DNA from: Oceanithermus profundus DSM 14977
GTDB taxonomy: Bacteria > Deinococcota > Deinococci > Deinococcales > Marinithermaceae
DNA: 64,000 bases
NCBI RefSeq assembly: GCF_000183745.1
Contig: NC_014761.1
Span: 1,736,001 to 1,800,000 of the forward strand
Reading direction: 5' to 3'
In this document: piece after piece, positions 38,083 to 47,401 of the stretch
Layout of the letters: each line of letters starts with the position of its first letter
Numbering within the stretch: the stretch's first letter is position 1
Position numbers and translations under genes: made by a program
Notes under the pieces: generated by a model
The model's database searches: none
Seen by the model: only the letters and a program-made list of their open reading frames with translations
What the model was told of the DNA's origin: nothing

Positions 38083-39942
38083 ATGGAACGTCCCAAACTG
38101 GACGACTTCACCTGGCGCGTGGGCGGACCCCAGGGCGGCGGCATCGAGACCGCCGCCACCCTCTTCGCCCAGGCGCTGGCCCGGGGCGGCTGGTGGGTGA
38201 GCGCCCGCCGCGAGTACCACTCGAACATCATGGGGCGGCACAGCTACCTCGACGTGCGCGCGGCGCGAAGACCCACCCGGGCCTTCTTCGAGCGGGTGGA
38301 CCTGCTGGCGGCGCTCGACGCCGAGACGCTGGCGCGGCACCTGTACGAAGTCAAGCCCGGGGGCGTGCTCGTCTACGACCCGGACGCCGCCCGGATGCCG
38401 CTTTCCAAGCTGGCCATGCTCGACGGCGCGGCCTACGGGCGGATCGCAGCGGCGCTGGGCGGGGGCGACCCGGTGCTCGAGCGCACGCTGGAGCGCTACC
38501 GCGCCGGCGGCGTGCGGCTGGTGCCGCTGGCGCTCGAACCCCTGGCCCGCGAGGTGGGCGAGGCCGTGGGCGCCGACGCCCTCACCGCCAAGAAGACGCT
38601 CAACACCGTGGCGGTGGCCGCCTCGCTGGCGCTGCTGGGCTATCCGCTGGAGTTCCTGGACGCCGCGCTGGCGGCCCAGTTCGCCGCCAAACCGCGCGCG
38701 GCCGAGCTCAACCGCCAGGTGGCCGCCGAAGTCTACCGGCGGGTCGAGCCGCTGGCGGACGCCGGGCTGGAGCCGATCGGCTCGCCCGGCGAGCGGATCT
38801 ACGTCAACGGCTCCCACGCCTCGGCGATGGGCAAGGTGGCCGCCGGGCTGGGCTTCATGAGCTACTACCCCATCACCCCCGCCACCGACGAGCCCTTCTA
38901 CCTGGAGGCCCACCCCGAGGCGGGCGTGGTCGTGGTCCAGGTGGAGGACGAGCTGGCCGCGGTCAACATGGCCATCGGCGCCTCGATGGCGGGCGCGCGG
39001 GCGGCGCTCACCACCAGCGGCCCCGGCTTCGCGCTGATGACCGAGGCGCTGGGCTTCGCCGGCATCACCGAGACGCCGCTCGTCGTCAGCCTCTACCAGC
39101 GCGGCGGGCCCAGCACCGGCCTGCCGACCCGCACCGAGCAGGGCGACCTGCGCTTCGCCCTGGGCGCCGGCCACGGCGACTACCCGCGGGCGGTGCTGGC
39201 GAGCGCGAACGTGGAGGACACCTTCGCCGACGCGGCTTTGGCGATGAACCTGGCCGCGCGTTTCCAGCTGCCGGTGGTGCACCTGATGGACAAGTACCTG
39301 GCCTCGACCACGCGCACGGTCGAGCCCTTCGACGCCGGCGCCGTCGAGCCCGACCCGGGCCTGGTGGCCGAGGCGCCCGAAGGCGTCTTCCCGCGCTTCT
39401 CGCTGGCGGCCGAGGGCGGCGTCTCGCCCCGGATCCCGGTGGGCACGCCGGGCGCGGGCTACTGGATCACCTCCGACGAGCACGACGAGGTCGGCCACAT
39501 CACCGAAGACCCCGAGCTGCGCGACGCGATGATGGAAAAACGGGCGGCCAAGATCGAGGCCCTCAGAGAGTGGCTGGGCCCGGAGGCGATGTACCGGACC
39601 CACAACCCCGAGGCGGGAACGCTGGTGCTCGGCTGGGGCTCGACCGAAGGGGTGGCGCTGGAAGCGATGGAGGGGCTGGACCTGGGCTACGTCCAGGTGC
39701 GCTTCCTGCTGCCCTTCCCCGACCTCGAGGCGCTGCTCGAGGGCCGGCGGCTGGTGGTGCTCGAGTACAACCAGTCGGGCCAGTTCGCCCGCCTGCTGGC
39801 GCAGGAGACGGGGCGCAGGCCGGACCACCTCATCGTCAAGTACAACGGCCGGCCGATGACGATCGAAGAGGTGCGGGCCGCCTTCGAGGCGGTCCTGAGC
39901 GGCGAGGCGGGGGCGTATACGGTGCTCCGCGCCGGCGTCTAG
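38083..39942 (+). CDS. korA: 2-Oxoacid:ferredoxin oxidoreductase, fused gamma/alpha subunit
   Basis: 619 residues. The N-terminal gamma domain (about 1-200, starting FTWRVGGPQGGGIETAATLF) is fused to the alpha domain (about 225-619), with the signature SYYPITPATDEPFYLEAHP. This architecture is typical of 2-oxoglutarate- or broad-range enzymes of aerobic thermophiles. It oxidises 2-oxoacids to acyl-CoA and reduces ferredoxin. A TAAGAT box (38070-38075) lies seven bases before the ATG, so the message is probably leaderless. The beta subunit follows 8 bp later. Confidence 0.93.
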   Translation: MERPKLDDFTWRVGGPQGGGIETAATLFAQALARGGWWVSARREYHSNIMGRHSYLDVRAARRPTRAFFERVDLLAALDAETLARHLYEVKPGGVLVYDPDAARMPLSKLAMLDGAAYGRIAAALGGGDPVLERTLERYRAGGVRLVPLALEPLAREVGEAVGADALTAKKTLNTVAVAASLALLGYPLEFLDAALAAQFAAKPRAAELNRQVAAEVYRRVEPLADAGLEPIGSPGERIYVNGSHASAMGKVAAGLGFMSYYPITPATDEPFYLEAHPEAGVVVVQVEDELAAVNMAIGASMAGARAALTTSGPGFALMTEALGFAGITETPLVVSLYQRGGPSTGLPTRTEQGDLRFALGAGHGDYPRAVLASANVEDTFADAALAMNLAARFQLPVVHLMDKYLASTTRTVEPFDAGAVEPDPGLVAEAPEGVFPRFSLAAEGGVSPRIPVGTPGAGYWITSDEHDEVGHITEDPELRDAMMEKRAAKIEALREWLGPEAMYRTHNPEAGTLVLGWGSTEGVALEAMEGLDLGYVQVRFLLPFPDLEALLEGRRLVVLEYNQSGQFARLLAQETGRRPDHLIVKYNGRPMTIEEVRAAFEAVLSGEAGAYTVLRAGV

Positions 39943-39950
39943 GAGGAAGC

Positions 39951-40874
39951 ATGGAGCTCAAACTCGCGGACTACAAGTCGGACCTGGCGCCGGACTGGTG
40001 CCCGGGATGCGGCGACTACGGCATTCTCAGCGCCTTGCAAACGGCGCTTTACAAGCTGGGCATCGAGCCCGGCCGCGCGGTGCTGGTGAGCGGCATCGGC
40101 TGCTCGGCCAAGACGGTCCACTACGCCGCCACCTACGGCGTCCACACCCTGCACGGCCGGCCGCTGCCGGTGGCCCAGGGGGTCAAGCTGGCCAACCCCG
40201 AGCTCACGGTCATCGCCATGGCCGGCGACGGCGACGGGATGGGCATCGGCGCCGGCCACTTCGTCGGGGTGGGGCGGCGCAACCCCGACCTGCTCTACCT
40301 GATCTTCAATAACGAGGTCTACGGGATGACCAAGGGGCAGGCCTCGCCGACGCTCGAGCTCGGGGCCCAACCCAAGAGCCTGGCCCGGCCCAACATCCAG
40401 AGCAAGGTCAACCCGCTGATGCTGGCCTTCGCCGCGGGCTTCACCTTTATCGCCCGCGGCTACGCCTACGACGTGAAGAACCTGGCGCGGCTGATGCAGC
40501 AGGGCATCGAGCACCGGGGCCTGGCGATGATCGACGTTTTGCAGCCCTGCCCCACCTACAACAACCTGCACACCCGCGAGTGGTTTGCGCCGCGCGTCTA
40601 CGACATTAACGCCGAGGGCTACGACCCGCGCGTGCCCCGCGAGATGAGCGACGCCGAACGCGCCGAGCGGATGGCCCGCTTCACCCTGAAGGCGACCGAG
40701 TGGGGCGAGCGCATCCCCACCGGCGTCTTCTGGCAGGCGGAGCTGCCCAGTTTCGAAGAGCGGCTGGGCGAGTTTCTGCCGGGCTACCCAGAGACCGCGC
40801 CGGCCACCCGGCCCCCCGGCGGCGAGGCCGATCGCGCGCGCGCCTTGATGCGCTGCCACCGCGTGGCAGAATAA
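39951..40874 (+). CDS. korB: 2-Oxoacid:ferredoxin oxidoreductase, beta subunit
   Basis: 307 residues carrying TPP and the iron-sulfur cluster. APDWCPGCGDYGILSALQ and SGIGCSAKTVHYAATYGVHT provide cluster cysteines. The TPP motif is AMAGDGDGMGIGAGHFVGVG followed by FNNEVYGMTKGQ. QPCPTYNNLHTREWF supplies another conserved Cys. AGGAGG precedes ATG 39951. Confidence 0.95.
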   Translation: MELKLADYKSDLAPDWCPGCGDYGILSALQTALYKLGIEPGRAVLVSGIGCSAKTVHYAATYGVHTLHGRPLPVAQGVKLANPELTVIAMAGDGDGMGIGAGHFVGVGRRNPDLLYLIFNNEVYGMTKGQASPTLELGAQPKSLARPNIQSKVNPLMLAFAAGFTFIARGYAYDVKNLARLMQQGIEHRGLAMIDVLQPCPTYNNLHTREWFAPRVYDINAEGYDPRVPREMSDAERAERMARFTLKATEWGERIPTGVFWQAELPSFEERLGEFLPGYPETAPATRPPGGEADRARALMRCHRVAE

Positions 40875-40880
40875 GAGGCC

Positions 40881-42224
40881 ATGAGCGAGGCCGACCTGGA
40901 AGCCCGCAGCCCCTGGAGCACCCTTGCCGGCGTCGCCGCGGTGCGGCTCGCGCCGCCGCCGGGACCGGTGCGCGCCGAGCTGGCCGTGCCCGGCTCCAAG
41001 AGCGTGACCAACCGGGCCATCGTGCTGGCGGGCCTGGCCGAGGGCGCGTCGGAGCTCGCGGGGATCCTGAAGAGCGACGACGCCTGGTGGGCGCTGGAGG
41101 CGCTGCGCACGCTGGGGCTCGAGGTGGAGGTTATGGGCGAGACCGCCCGCATCGCCGGCGGCGGCGGGCGCTGGCCCGCGGGCGAGGCCGAGGTCTACAT
41201 CGGCGCGGCCGGCACCCTGGGCCGCTTCCTGCCGCCGGCGCTGGCCGCCGCGCCCGCGGGGCGCTTTCGGGTGCGCGCCAGCCGGCGGATGAGCCAGCGC
41301 CCCATCGCGCCGCTGGTCGACGCCCTGCGCGCCCTGGGCGGCCGCGTGGACTACGCCGGCGAGGAGGGGCGCTTCCCCCTCGTCGTCCACGGCGCGGGCC
41401 TCGCCGGCGGCGAGGTGACGATCCCCGGCCACGTCTCCAGCCAGTTCACCAGCGGCGTGCTCCTGGCCGCGCCCTACGCCCGCGGGCCGGTGACGGTGCG
41501 GGTGGCGGGCGGGATGGTGCAGCCGGCCTACGTGCGGATCACCCTGGCGATGATGCGGGCCTTCGGCGCCGAGGCCGAGGAAGACGCAGAGCTTTCGGAG
41601 ATCTCCGTAAAGCCCGGCCGCTACCGGGGGCAGCGCCTGGAACTGGAGGCCGACGCCTCGAGCGCCGCCTACTTCTTCGCCCTGGCCGCGGCCAGCGGCG
41701 GCGAGGTGACGGTGACCAACATCGGCTCGGCCACCCTGCAGCCCGACCTGGGCTTCGTCCACGTGCTCGAGCGCATGGGGGCGCGGGTCGAGCTCACGCC
41801 CCGGCGCACCACCGTGCGCGGCCCCGAAAAGCTGCGCGGCGGCTTTACCGTGAGCCTGAAGGCGATGAGCGACCAGACCCCCACCCTGGCCGCGCTCGCG
41901 GCCCTGGCCGACGCGCCGGTGACGATCACCGAGGTGGCCCACGTGCGCCACCACGAGTCCGACCGCATCGCCGCGATGGCCGCCGAGCTCGCCAAGCTGG
42001 GCCTCCGCGCCGAAGAGCGCCCCGACGGGCTCACCGTCTGGCCCGGGCGGCCGCGCCCGGCCCGGCTCGACCCCCACGACGACCACCGCATCGCCATGGC
42101 GCTCTCGCTGCTGGCGCTCGCCGCCCCGGGGCTCGAGATCGCCAACCCCGGCACCACCTCCAAGACCTTTCCCCGCTACTGGGACTACCTGGAACGCCTC
42201 GGTTTTCACGTCGAAACGGTGTAA
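40881..42224 (+). CDS. aroA: 3-Phosphoshikimate 1-carboxyvinyltransferase (EPSP synthase)
   Basis: 447 residues in the shikimate pathway to aromatic amino acids. The PEP-binding PGSKSVTNRAIVLAGLAEGA, the shikimate-site SRRMSQRPIAPLVDAL and the C-terminal HDDHRIAMALSLLAL are conserved. The usual GNAGTAMRP loop reads GAAGTLGRFLPP here, a divergent form. It starts 6 bp after korB, so it may be in the same transcript. Confidence 0.95.
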   Translation: MSEADLEARSPWSTLAGVAAVRLAPPPGPVRAELAVPGSKSVTNRAIVLAGLAEGASELAGILKSDDAWWALEALRTLGLEVEVMGETARIAGGGGRWPAGEAEVYIGAAGTLGRFLPPALAAAPAGRFRVRASRRMSQRPIAPLVDALRALGGRVDYAGEEGRFPLVVHGAGLAGGEVTIPGHVSSQFTSGVLLAAPYARGPVTVRVAGGMVQPAYVRITLAMMRAFGAEAEEDAELSEISVKPGRYRGQRLELEADASSAAYFFALAAASGGEVTVTNIGSATLQPDLGFVHVLERMGARVELTPRRTTVRGPEKLRGGFTVSLKAMSDQTPTLAALAALADAPVTITEVAHVRHHESDRIAAMAAELAKLGLRAEERPDGLTVWPGRPRPARLDPHDDHRIAMALSLLALAAPGLEIANPGTTSKTFPRYWDYLERLGFHVETV

Positions 42225-42235
42225 GCTGAAAGGTC

Positions 42236-43234
42236 ATGGAACGGATCAACAACCAACCCGAGCCCCACTACTGGGAGAAGATGCGCCTGGTGGCCGACGT
42301 GCTGCGGGCCACCGACGCGACCGTCGTGATCATCGCCCACGAGGACCCCGACGGCGACGCCGTGGGCAGCACCCTGGGCCTGGCTCGGGCACTGCGGCAG
42401 CTGGGCAAGAAGGTCTGGTGGATCGTCGAGCCGCCGCGCTTCCTGCGTTTCCTGCCCCGCGAAGACGAGTACCACGAACCCGTCGAGAAGCTGCCCGACG
42501 ACGCCGTCCTGGTCGTCCTCGACTCCGGCGACCGCCACCGCGCCGTGGGGGCCCCGGTCGAGGGGTTCGTGATCAACATCGACCACCACGGCTCCAACAG
42601 CCGTTTCGGCCAGATCCACATCGTGGACCCGTCCAAGGCTGCGGCCGCCCAGATGGTCAAGGACCTGATCGACGCCCTCGAGGTCGAGTGGACCGAGGAG
42701 ATCGCCACGCCGGTGCTCACCGGCCTGATCACCGACACCGGGAACTTCCGCTTCGGCAACACCACGCCGGAGGTGCTCGAGACCGCCGCCGAGCTGGTGG
42801 CCCACGGGGTCAAGCTGGCCGAGCTGACCGACCGCCTGCAGTGGCGCCCGCCGCAGTACTTCAAGCTGATGGGGATGGTCCTCTCGACGGTGCAGTTCCA
42901 CTTCGGCGGTCTGGCCGTGAGCGCCCACGTCACCCGTCGGATGACCGAGGAGGCCGGCAGCACCGAGGAGGACTCCGACGACTTCGTGGGCGTGATCCGT
43001 TACGCCGAAGGCAGCTACGTGGCCGTCTTCCTCAAGGAGCGCGAGGGCGCCACCAAGGTCTCGATCCGCAGCCGCGCCGGCGTGAGCGCCCAGAACATCG
43101 CGGTGGAGCTGGGCGGCGGCGGCCACGTGCCCGCGGCGGGCGCGACCCTGGAGGGGGTTTCGCTCGAGGAGGCCTACCCGGTGGTGCTGGCGGCGGTGGA
43201 AAAAGAGCTGAAGCGGGCCGGGTTCCTGAGCTGA
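42236..43234 (+). CDS. DHH/DHHA1 phosphoesterase (NrnA-like)
   Basis: 332 residues. DHH motifs: IIAHEDPDGDAVGSTLGLAR, VLDSGDRHR and NIDHHGSNSRFG bind two metals. The DHHA1 substrate domain ends in VELGGGGHVPAAGATLEG. The family degrades short oligoribonucleotides (nanoRNA), pAp or cyclic dinucleotide products. The role here is most likely RNA turnover. It starts 11 bp after aroA and has no strong RBS. Confidence 0.9.
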   Translation: MERINNQPEPHYWEKMRLVADVLRATDATVVIIAHEDPDGDAVGSTLGLARALRQLGKKVWWIVEPPRFLRFLPREDEYHEPVEKLPDDAVLVVLDSGDRHRAVGAPVEGFVINIDHHGSNSRFGQIHIVDPSKAAAAQMVKDLIDALEVEWTEEIATPVLTGLITDTGNFRFGNTTPEVLETAAELVAHGVKLAELTDRLQWRPPQYFKLMGMVLSTVQFHFGGLAVSAHVTRRMTEEAGSTEEDSDDFVGVIRYAEGSYVAVFLKEREGATKVSIRSRAGVSAQNIAVELGGGGHVPAAGATLEGVSLEEAYPVVLAAVEKELKRAGFLS

Positions 43235-43620
43235 GCGCGCACCCGCGGCTCGCCACGACCGTTAAAACTCGTGCGGGGGTAGAGGGTAATTTAGAAACAG
43301 GAAGCGGGGCGCGGAAGGTGAGTTTTTAGCAGCCCGCAAGCCCGACGGCGGATTCCAACCCGGAAACTCGATGCCCCCTTCCATACCCCGCACGCCAACG
43401 AACCCCCGGCCAAGGGCGCAGAGCGCCCGCGGGCCGGAGCCTGTCCTGAACTTGATTCAGGGCGCGTGCCCGCCGCACACCACGGTCGGGTTGCTGCCGA
43501 TTGGTCAAATCGTAACAATCTTGAGTCGATAAGTGCCAAGCCGCCGGTGGCGGCCCAATCTCGGCCGTTCGCACGGCACGAACCCCGGACCGGGTCCTAG
43601 GCGGCCACCCCACCGGGATA
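43235..43620. other. Intergenic stretch with one repeat copy, no gene seen
   Basis: Between the convergent DHH and glycerate-kinase genes I see no credible reading frame or RNA gene. It contains a purine-rich repeat copy (43299-43327) and a small inverted repeat CCTGAA...TTCAGG (43447-43464). The rest is unremarkable and reads like degraded repeat sequence. Confidence 0.5.
43299..43327 (+). repeat. Purine-rich intergenic repeat, copy 1
   Basis: AGGAAGCGGGGCGCGGAAGG followed by TGAGTTTTT aligns with AGGAAGTGGGGTGTGGGAGG plus TAGGTTTTT at 57289-57317. The differences are mostly C/T exchanges. Related copies occur at 57640 and in the lysine operon. Confidence 0.6.
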
Positions 43621-44871
43621 CTACGGCTCCACGACGACGACGCGCAGGTCGTTGAGGTTGTTGTGGGTGGGGCCGGTGACGACGAGGTCGCCCAGGGCGT
43701 CGAAGAAGCCGTGGCTGTCGTCGCGGCTCAGGTAGGCGCGCAGGTCGAGGCGCAGCTCGGCGGCCCGGGCCAGGGTGTCCGGGCGCAGGAACGCGCCGGC
43801 GGCCGAGGAGTTGCCGTCGATGCCGTCGCTGTCGGCGGCCAGCGCCCAGGCGCCGTCCGGGCCCAGGAAGTGGGCCAACCAGGCGAGGAAGGCCTGGTTG
43901 CGGCCCCCCCGGCCCGTTCCGCGTACGGTCACCGAAGCCTCGCCCCCGCTGACGAGGACGACGGGCGGGCGGGCGGGGAAACCGTGCGCCCGGGCCGACC
44001 CGACCAGGGCCGCGTGGAAACGCGCCAGCTCGCGCGCCTCCCCCTCGAAGCGGTCGGAGAGGAGGTGCACCCGCCAGCCCTCCCCGCGCCAGAAGCCGGC
44101 GGTCGCTTCGAGCAGGTCGGCGTTCGCCAGCAGGATGCGGTTGGTCACCCGGGCGAACAGCGGGTCGCCGGGCTTGGGGGTCTCGAGCAGCTCCCCGGCG
44201 GCGCCGCGCTCCAGATGGGCGCGCGCCGCGGGGGCGTCGATGCGGTAGCGCTCGAGCACCGCCAGGGCGTCCGCGAAGGTCGTGGGGTCGGGGGCCGTGG
44301 GCCCCGAAGCGATGGTGCTGACGTCGTCGCCGGGCACGTCGGAGACGAGCCAGGCGGTCACGCGGGCGCGGGTGGCCTGCGCCAGCCGCCCGCCCTTGAT
44401 GCGCGAGAGGTGCTTGCGCACCGCGTTCATCTCGGAAATGGCCGCGCCCGAGGCCAGCAGGGCGCGGTTCAGCGCTTGCAGCTCCTCCAGCTCGAGCCCC
44501 CAGGGGGCGCACCACAGCGCGCTGCCCCCGCCGGAGACGAGGACGAGCAGGTGGTCGTTGGGCCCGAGGGCGCGGGCGAGCTCGAGGGCCCGTTCGGCGG
44601 CCCGGACGCTCGCGGCGTCGGGAACGGGATGCCCCGCCTCCACGAGCTCGTAGTGCGCGAGCGGCACCCCGTGGCCGTAGCGGGTGACGCCGAAGCCGGG
44701 GAGGTGCAGCCCGGCGCGCTCGAGCCCTGCGAGCATCGGCCCGGCCGCCTTGCCCACGGCCAGCACCGCGGTGGGCGCCGGCTCGAGCCGGCCCGCCTCC
44801 GCCGCCACCCGGCGCGCCGGATCGGTGGCTTCGAGGGCCGTTCGAAACGAGGTTTCCAGTAGGTCGCGCAT
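43621..44871 (-). CDS. Glycerate 2-kinase (MOFRL family)
   Basis: About 416 residues. DUF4147 and MOFRL domains are recognisable: AVLAVGKAAGPMLAGLERAG, VLVSGGGSALWCAPWGLELE, then NAVRKHLSRIKGGRLAQATR and VVLVSGGEASVTVRGTGRGG, ending in GPTHNNLNDLRVVVV. It phosphorylates D-glycerate to 2-phosphoglycerate. GGAGGAGAGG just before ATG 44871 decides the start; ATG 44904 is an alternative. Its promoter contains a LacI-type operator, linking it to the divergent sugar-uptake operon; the phosphorylase encoded there would release glycerate. Confidence 0.9.
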   Translation of the reverse strand: MRDLLETSFRTALEATDPARRVAAEAGRLEPAPTAVLAVGKAAGPMLAGLERAGLHLPGFGVTRYGHGVPLAHYELVEAGHPVPDAASVRAAERALELARALGPNDHLLVLVSGGGSALWCAPWGLELEELQALNRALLASGAAISEMNAVRKHLSRIKGGRLAQATRARVTAWLVSDVPGDDVSTIASGPTAPDPTTFADALAVLERYRIDAPAARAHLERGAAGELLETPKPGDPLFARVTNRILLANADLLEATAGFWRGEGWRVHLLSDRFEGEARELARFHAALVGSARAHGFPARPPVVLVSGGEASVTVRGTGRGGRNQAFLAWLAHFLGPDGAWALAADSDGIDGNSSAAGAFLRPDTLARAAELRLDLRAYLSRDDSHGFFDALGDLVVTGPTHNNLNDLRVVVVEP

Positions 44872-44921
44872 CCTCTCCTCCGGTATACCCTTGACAAGCC
44901 GCATGCAGGGCGACTAGCTTA

Positions 44922-44950
44922 AGTATAGACGTGTAAACGCTTACATCAAC
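44922..44950 (-). promoter_or_regulatory. Promoter of the glycerate kinase gene with LacI-type operator
   Basis: On the minus strand TTGATG (44949-44944) and TATACT (44927-44922) are 16 bp apart. The perfect-arm palindrome TGTAAACGCTTACA (44932-44945) occupies the spacer and the edge of the -35. Confidence 0.6.
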
Positions 44951-44977
44951 GGCAGCCCTGCTTTGACGCTGTGCTTA

Positions 44978-44991
44978 TGTAACCGCTTACA
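44978..44991 (+). promoter_or_regulatory. Second LacI-type operator, before the regulator gene
   Basis: TGTAACCGCTTACA differs from the first operator at one position. It lies 46 bp from it centre to centre and 27 bp upstream of the regulator's start, where it would autorepress. It carries the central CG of LacI-family sites. Confidence 0.65.
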
Positions 44992-45017
44992 TCACGATAA
45001 GGAAGGAGAAAAACGCT

Positions 45018-46013
45018 TTGCGGAGAAGGGTGACGATCTACGAGGTGGCGGACGCGGCCGGGGTCTCCGTGGCCACCGTGTCGCGCGCCCTCAACGGCGG
45101 CCGCGTCGCCCCCTCCACCCGCGAGCGGGTGCTGCAGGTCGCGGGGCGGCTGGGCTTCTCCCCCAGCCCCGCGGCGCGGGTGCTGGCGACCGGCAAGAGC
45201 CGCGCCATCGGCGTGGTCATCCCCGACGCCACCGGTCCGCTTTACGGCCGAATGCTCCGGGGCATCGGGCTCGAGCTCGCCCAGGCGGGCTACACCTACC
45301 TGGTCGAGAGCTCGGAGCGCGACCCCGGCCGCGAGGGGCAGGTGCTGCGCGACCTCTCCGCCCGCGACGTCGAAGCGCTCGTCCTCATCGGCTCGGGTCT
45401 GGGGCCCCAGGCGCTGGCGGCGATGCAGGGCGAGCTGCCCGCGCTGGTGCTCGTCGAACGCGAGGGCGCCGAGCTGGCCGCGCCCATGGTCACGATCGAC
45501 AACGAGTCGGCCGCCGAGCGGGCGACCCGCTACCTGATCGAGCACGGCCACGAGCGCATCGCCCACATCGCCGGCCCCCGCCGCGCCGGCCGCGAACGCC
45601 TGGCCGGCTGGCGGCGGGCGCTGGCGGCGGCCGGCCTCGCGCCCGGCCCGGTGGCCGACGGCGGCTTCACCGAGGCCGGCGGTTACCGCGCCGCGGAAGC
45701 CCTGATCGGACAGGGCGGCTTCTCGGCCGTCTTCGTCGCCAGCGACCGCATGGCGCTGGGCGCCTACCGCGCCTTCCGCGAAGCCGGGCTGCGGGTGGGC
45801 GAGGACGTGAGCGTCGTCGGCTTCGACGGGCTCGAGTTCGGCGCCTACCTGGATCCGCCGCTCACGACGCTGCGCCAGCCGGCGCAGCAGCTGGGCCAGG
45901 CCGCCGCGCGCGCGGCGCTGGCCGTCACCCGGGGCGAGCGCCCCGAAAACGTGGTGCTGTCGTGCGAGCTCGTACCTCGCGCGTCGGTAATGGAATACGG
46001 AGGTGGGCTATGA
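45018..46013 (+). CDS. LacI-family transcriptional repressor
   Basis: 331 residues. The N-terminal helix-turn-helix with hinge (VTIYEVADAAGVSVATVSRA, then LNGGRVAPSTRERVL) precedes a periplasmic-binding-protein-like sensor domain (IGVVIPDATGPLYGRMLRGI and SVVGFDGLEFGAYLDPPLTT). TTG 45018 follows GGAAGGAG (45001-45008). Two matching operators upstream suggest control of its own operon and of glycerate kinase. The inducer is probably glucosylglycerate or a related solute. The stop overlaps the next ATG. Confidence 0.92.
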   Translation: MRRRVTIYEVADAAGVSVATVSRALNGGRVAPSTRERVLQVAGRLGFSPSPAARVLATGKSRAIGVVIPDATGPLYGRMLRGIGLELAQAGYTYLVESSERDPGREGQVLRDLSARDVEALVLIGSGLGPQALAAMQGELPALVLVEREGAELAAPMVTIDNESAAERATRYLIEHGHERIAHIAGPRRAGRERLAGWRRALAAAGLAPGPVADGGFTEAGGYRAAEALIGQGGFSAVFVASDRMALGAYRAFREAGLRVGEDVSVVGFDGLEFGAYLDPPLTTLRQPAQQLGQAAARAALAVTRGERPENVVLSCELVPRASVMEYGGGL

Positions 46014-47341
46014 GAAAAGTCTGGATGGTGCTGTTCGCATTGGCGCTAGGAAGCTTTGGCCTCGCGCAAAGCTTGGTCTGGTGGACGACGGAGAACCAGC
46101 CCAAGCGCATGGAGGTGCAGCGGCAGATCGCCGCCGAGTTCACCGCCAAGACCGGGATCAAGGTCGAGGTCGTGCCCGTCGAGGAAAACCAGCTCTCCGA
46201 GCGCATCACCGCGGCCTTCGCCGCCGGGCAGCTGCCCGACGTCATCTTCCACCCGCTCGACTACACCGTGGGCTGGGCCGCCCAGGGCATCCTCGACACC
46301 GAGGCGGCCACCGAAGTGGTCCGCGAGCTGGGCGAGAACACCTTCGCCAAGGGGGCGCTCGAGCTGGCCAGCTACGAGGGCAACTACACCGCGGTGCCGA
46401 CCGACGGCTGGACCCAGCTGATCGTCTACCGCAAGGACCTCTTCAAGCAGAAGAGCCTCTACCCGCCCAAGACCTTCGCGGCGGTGCTGGCCGGCATCGA
46501 AGCCTTCCACAACCCGCCCAAGATGTACGGCTTCGTGGTCGCCACCGACCCCAGCCAGACCTACTTCCAGCAGGTCTTCGAGCACATCGCCCTGGCCAAC
46601 GGGGTGCGCCTGGTCGACGCCAACGGGAACATCACCCTGAACACCCCGGCGATGGTGCACACGCTGCAGTTCTACAAGAAGCTGGCCGAGGCCTCGCCCC
46701 CGGGCAACCTCTACTGGAAGCAGTCGCGTGAACTCTACCTGGCGGGCAAGGCGCTGCAGATCGTCTGGTCGCCCTTCATCCTCGACGAGCTGGCGGGCCT
46801 GCGCGACTCGGTCCCGGTGACGGCCTTCGGCAACCCCACCTCGGACGAACTGGCCAAGCGCACCGGCTTCCTGGCCAAGCTGGCCGGTCCCGACAACCCC
46901 AGCGGCGCCAGCTACGCCCAGATCAGCTACATGGGCATCACCGTGGACGCCGACACCGCGAACGCCAAGAAGTTCGTCAAGTTCCTGCTCACCGACGGCT
47001 ACCTCGAGTGGCTCTCGGTCGCCCCGGAAGGCAAGTTCCCGGTGCGCCGCGGCACCCCCGACGACCCGCAGAAGTTCGTGAACGGCTGGGCCAAGCTGCC
47101 GGTGGGCGTGGACCGCAAGCGTCCGCTCGGCGACATCTACCCGCCCGAGGTCATCAAGACGATCCTCGAAGGCCTCGACGTCGCCGACCGCTGGGGCTTC
47201 CGCGCCGGTTACGGCGAGCTGGTCGGCAAGCTCTACGGCGAGAAGACGATCCCCAAGATCGTGCGCCGCTACCTCGACGGCGAGCTGACCGCCGAACAGG
47301 CCGCCGCGGAGATGCAGAAAGCCGTCGAAGCCCTCAAGTAA
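46010..47341 (+). CDS. ABC sugar transporter, substrate-binding protein
   Basis: 443 residues with a signal peptide ending GLAQ and no lipobox, as often in this phylum. The mature start LVWWTTENQPKRMEVQRQIA and VVPVEENQLSERITAAFAAG are typical of family-1 (MalE-like) binding proteins. It captures a sugar or glycoside outside the cytoplasmic membrane for the two permeases encoded downstream. ATG 46010 overlaps the regulator's TGA (ATGA). No ATPase gene is present, so a shared MalK-type ATPase must serve. Confidence 0.9.
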   Translation: MRKVWMVLFALALGSFGLAQSLVWWTTENQPKRMEVQRQIAAEFTAKTGIKVEVVPVEENQLSERITAAFAAGQLPDVIFHPLDYTVGWAAQGILDTEAATEVVRELGENTFAKGALELASYEGNYTAVPTDGWTQLIVYRKDLFKQKSLYPPKTFAAVLAGIEAFHNPPKMYGFVVATDPSQTYFQQVFEHIALANGVRLVDANGNITLNTPAMVHTLQFYKKLAEASPPGNLYWKQSRELYLAGKALQIVWSPFILDELAGLRDSVPVTAFGNPTSDELAKRTGFLAKLAGPDNPSGASYAQISYMGITVDADTANAKKFVKFLLTDGYLEWLSVAPEGKFPVRRGTPDDPQKFVNGWAKLPVGVDRKRPLGDIYPPEVIKTILEGLDVADRWGFRAGYGELVGKLYGEKTIPKIVRRYLDGELTAEQAAAEMQKAVEALK

Positions 47342-47353
47342 CCTTCGCCCTCG

Positions 47354-47378
47354 GGGGCCGGGGCCTCGCCCCGGCCCC
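47354..47378 (+). terminator. Hairpin between binding-protein and permease genes
   Basis: A perfect 11-bp GC stem, GGGGCCGGGGC (47354-47364) with GCCCCGGCCCC (47368-47378), loop CTC, without a T-tract. It probably lowers permease expression relative to the binding protein by partial termination or 3'-end protection. Confidence 0.6.
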
Positions 47379-47401
47379 TCCCCTACTCCTCGGGAGGCGA
47401 C

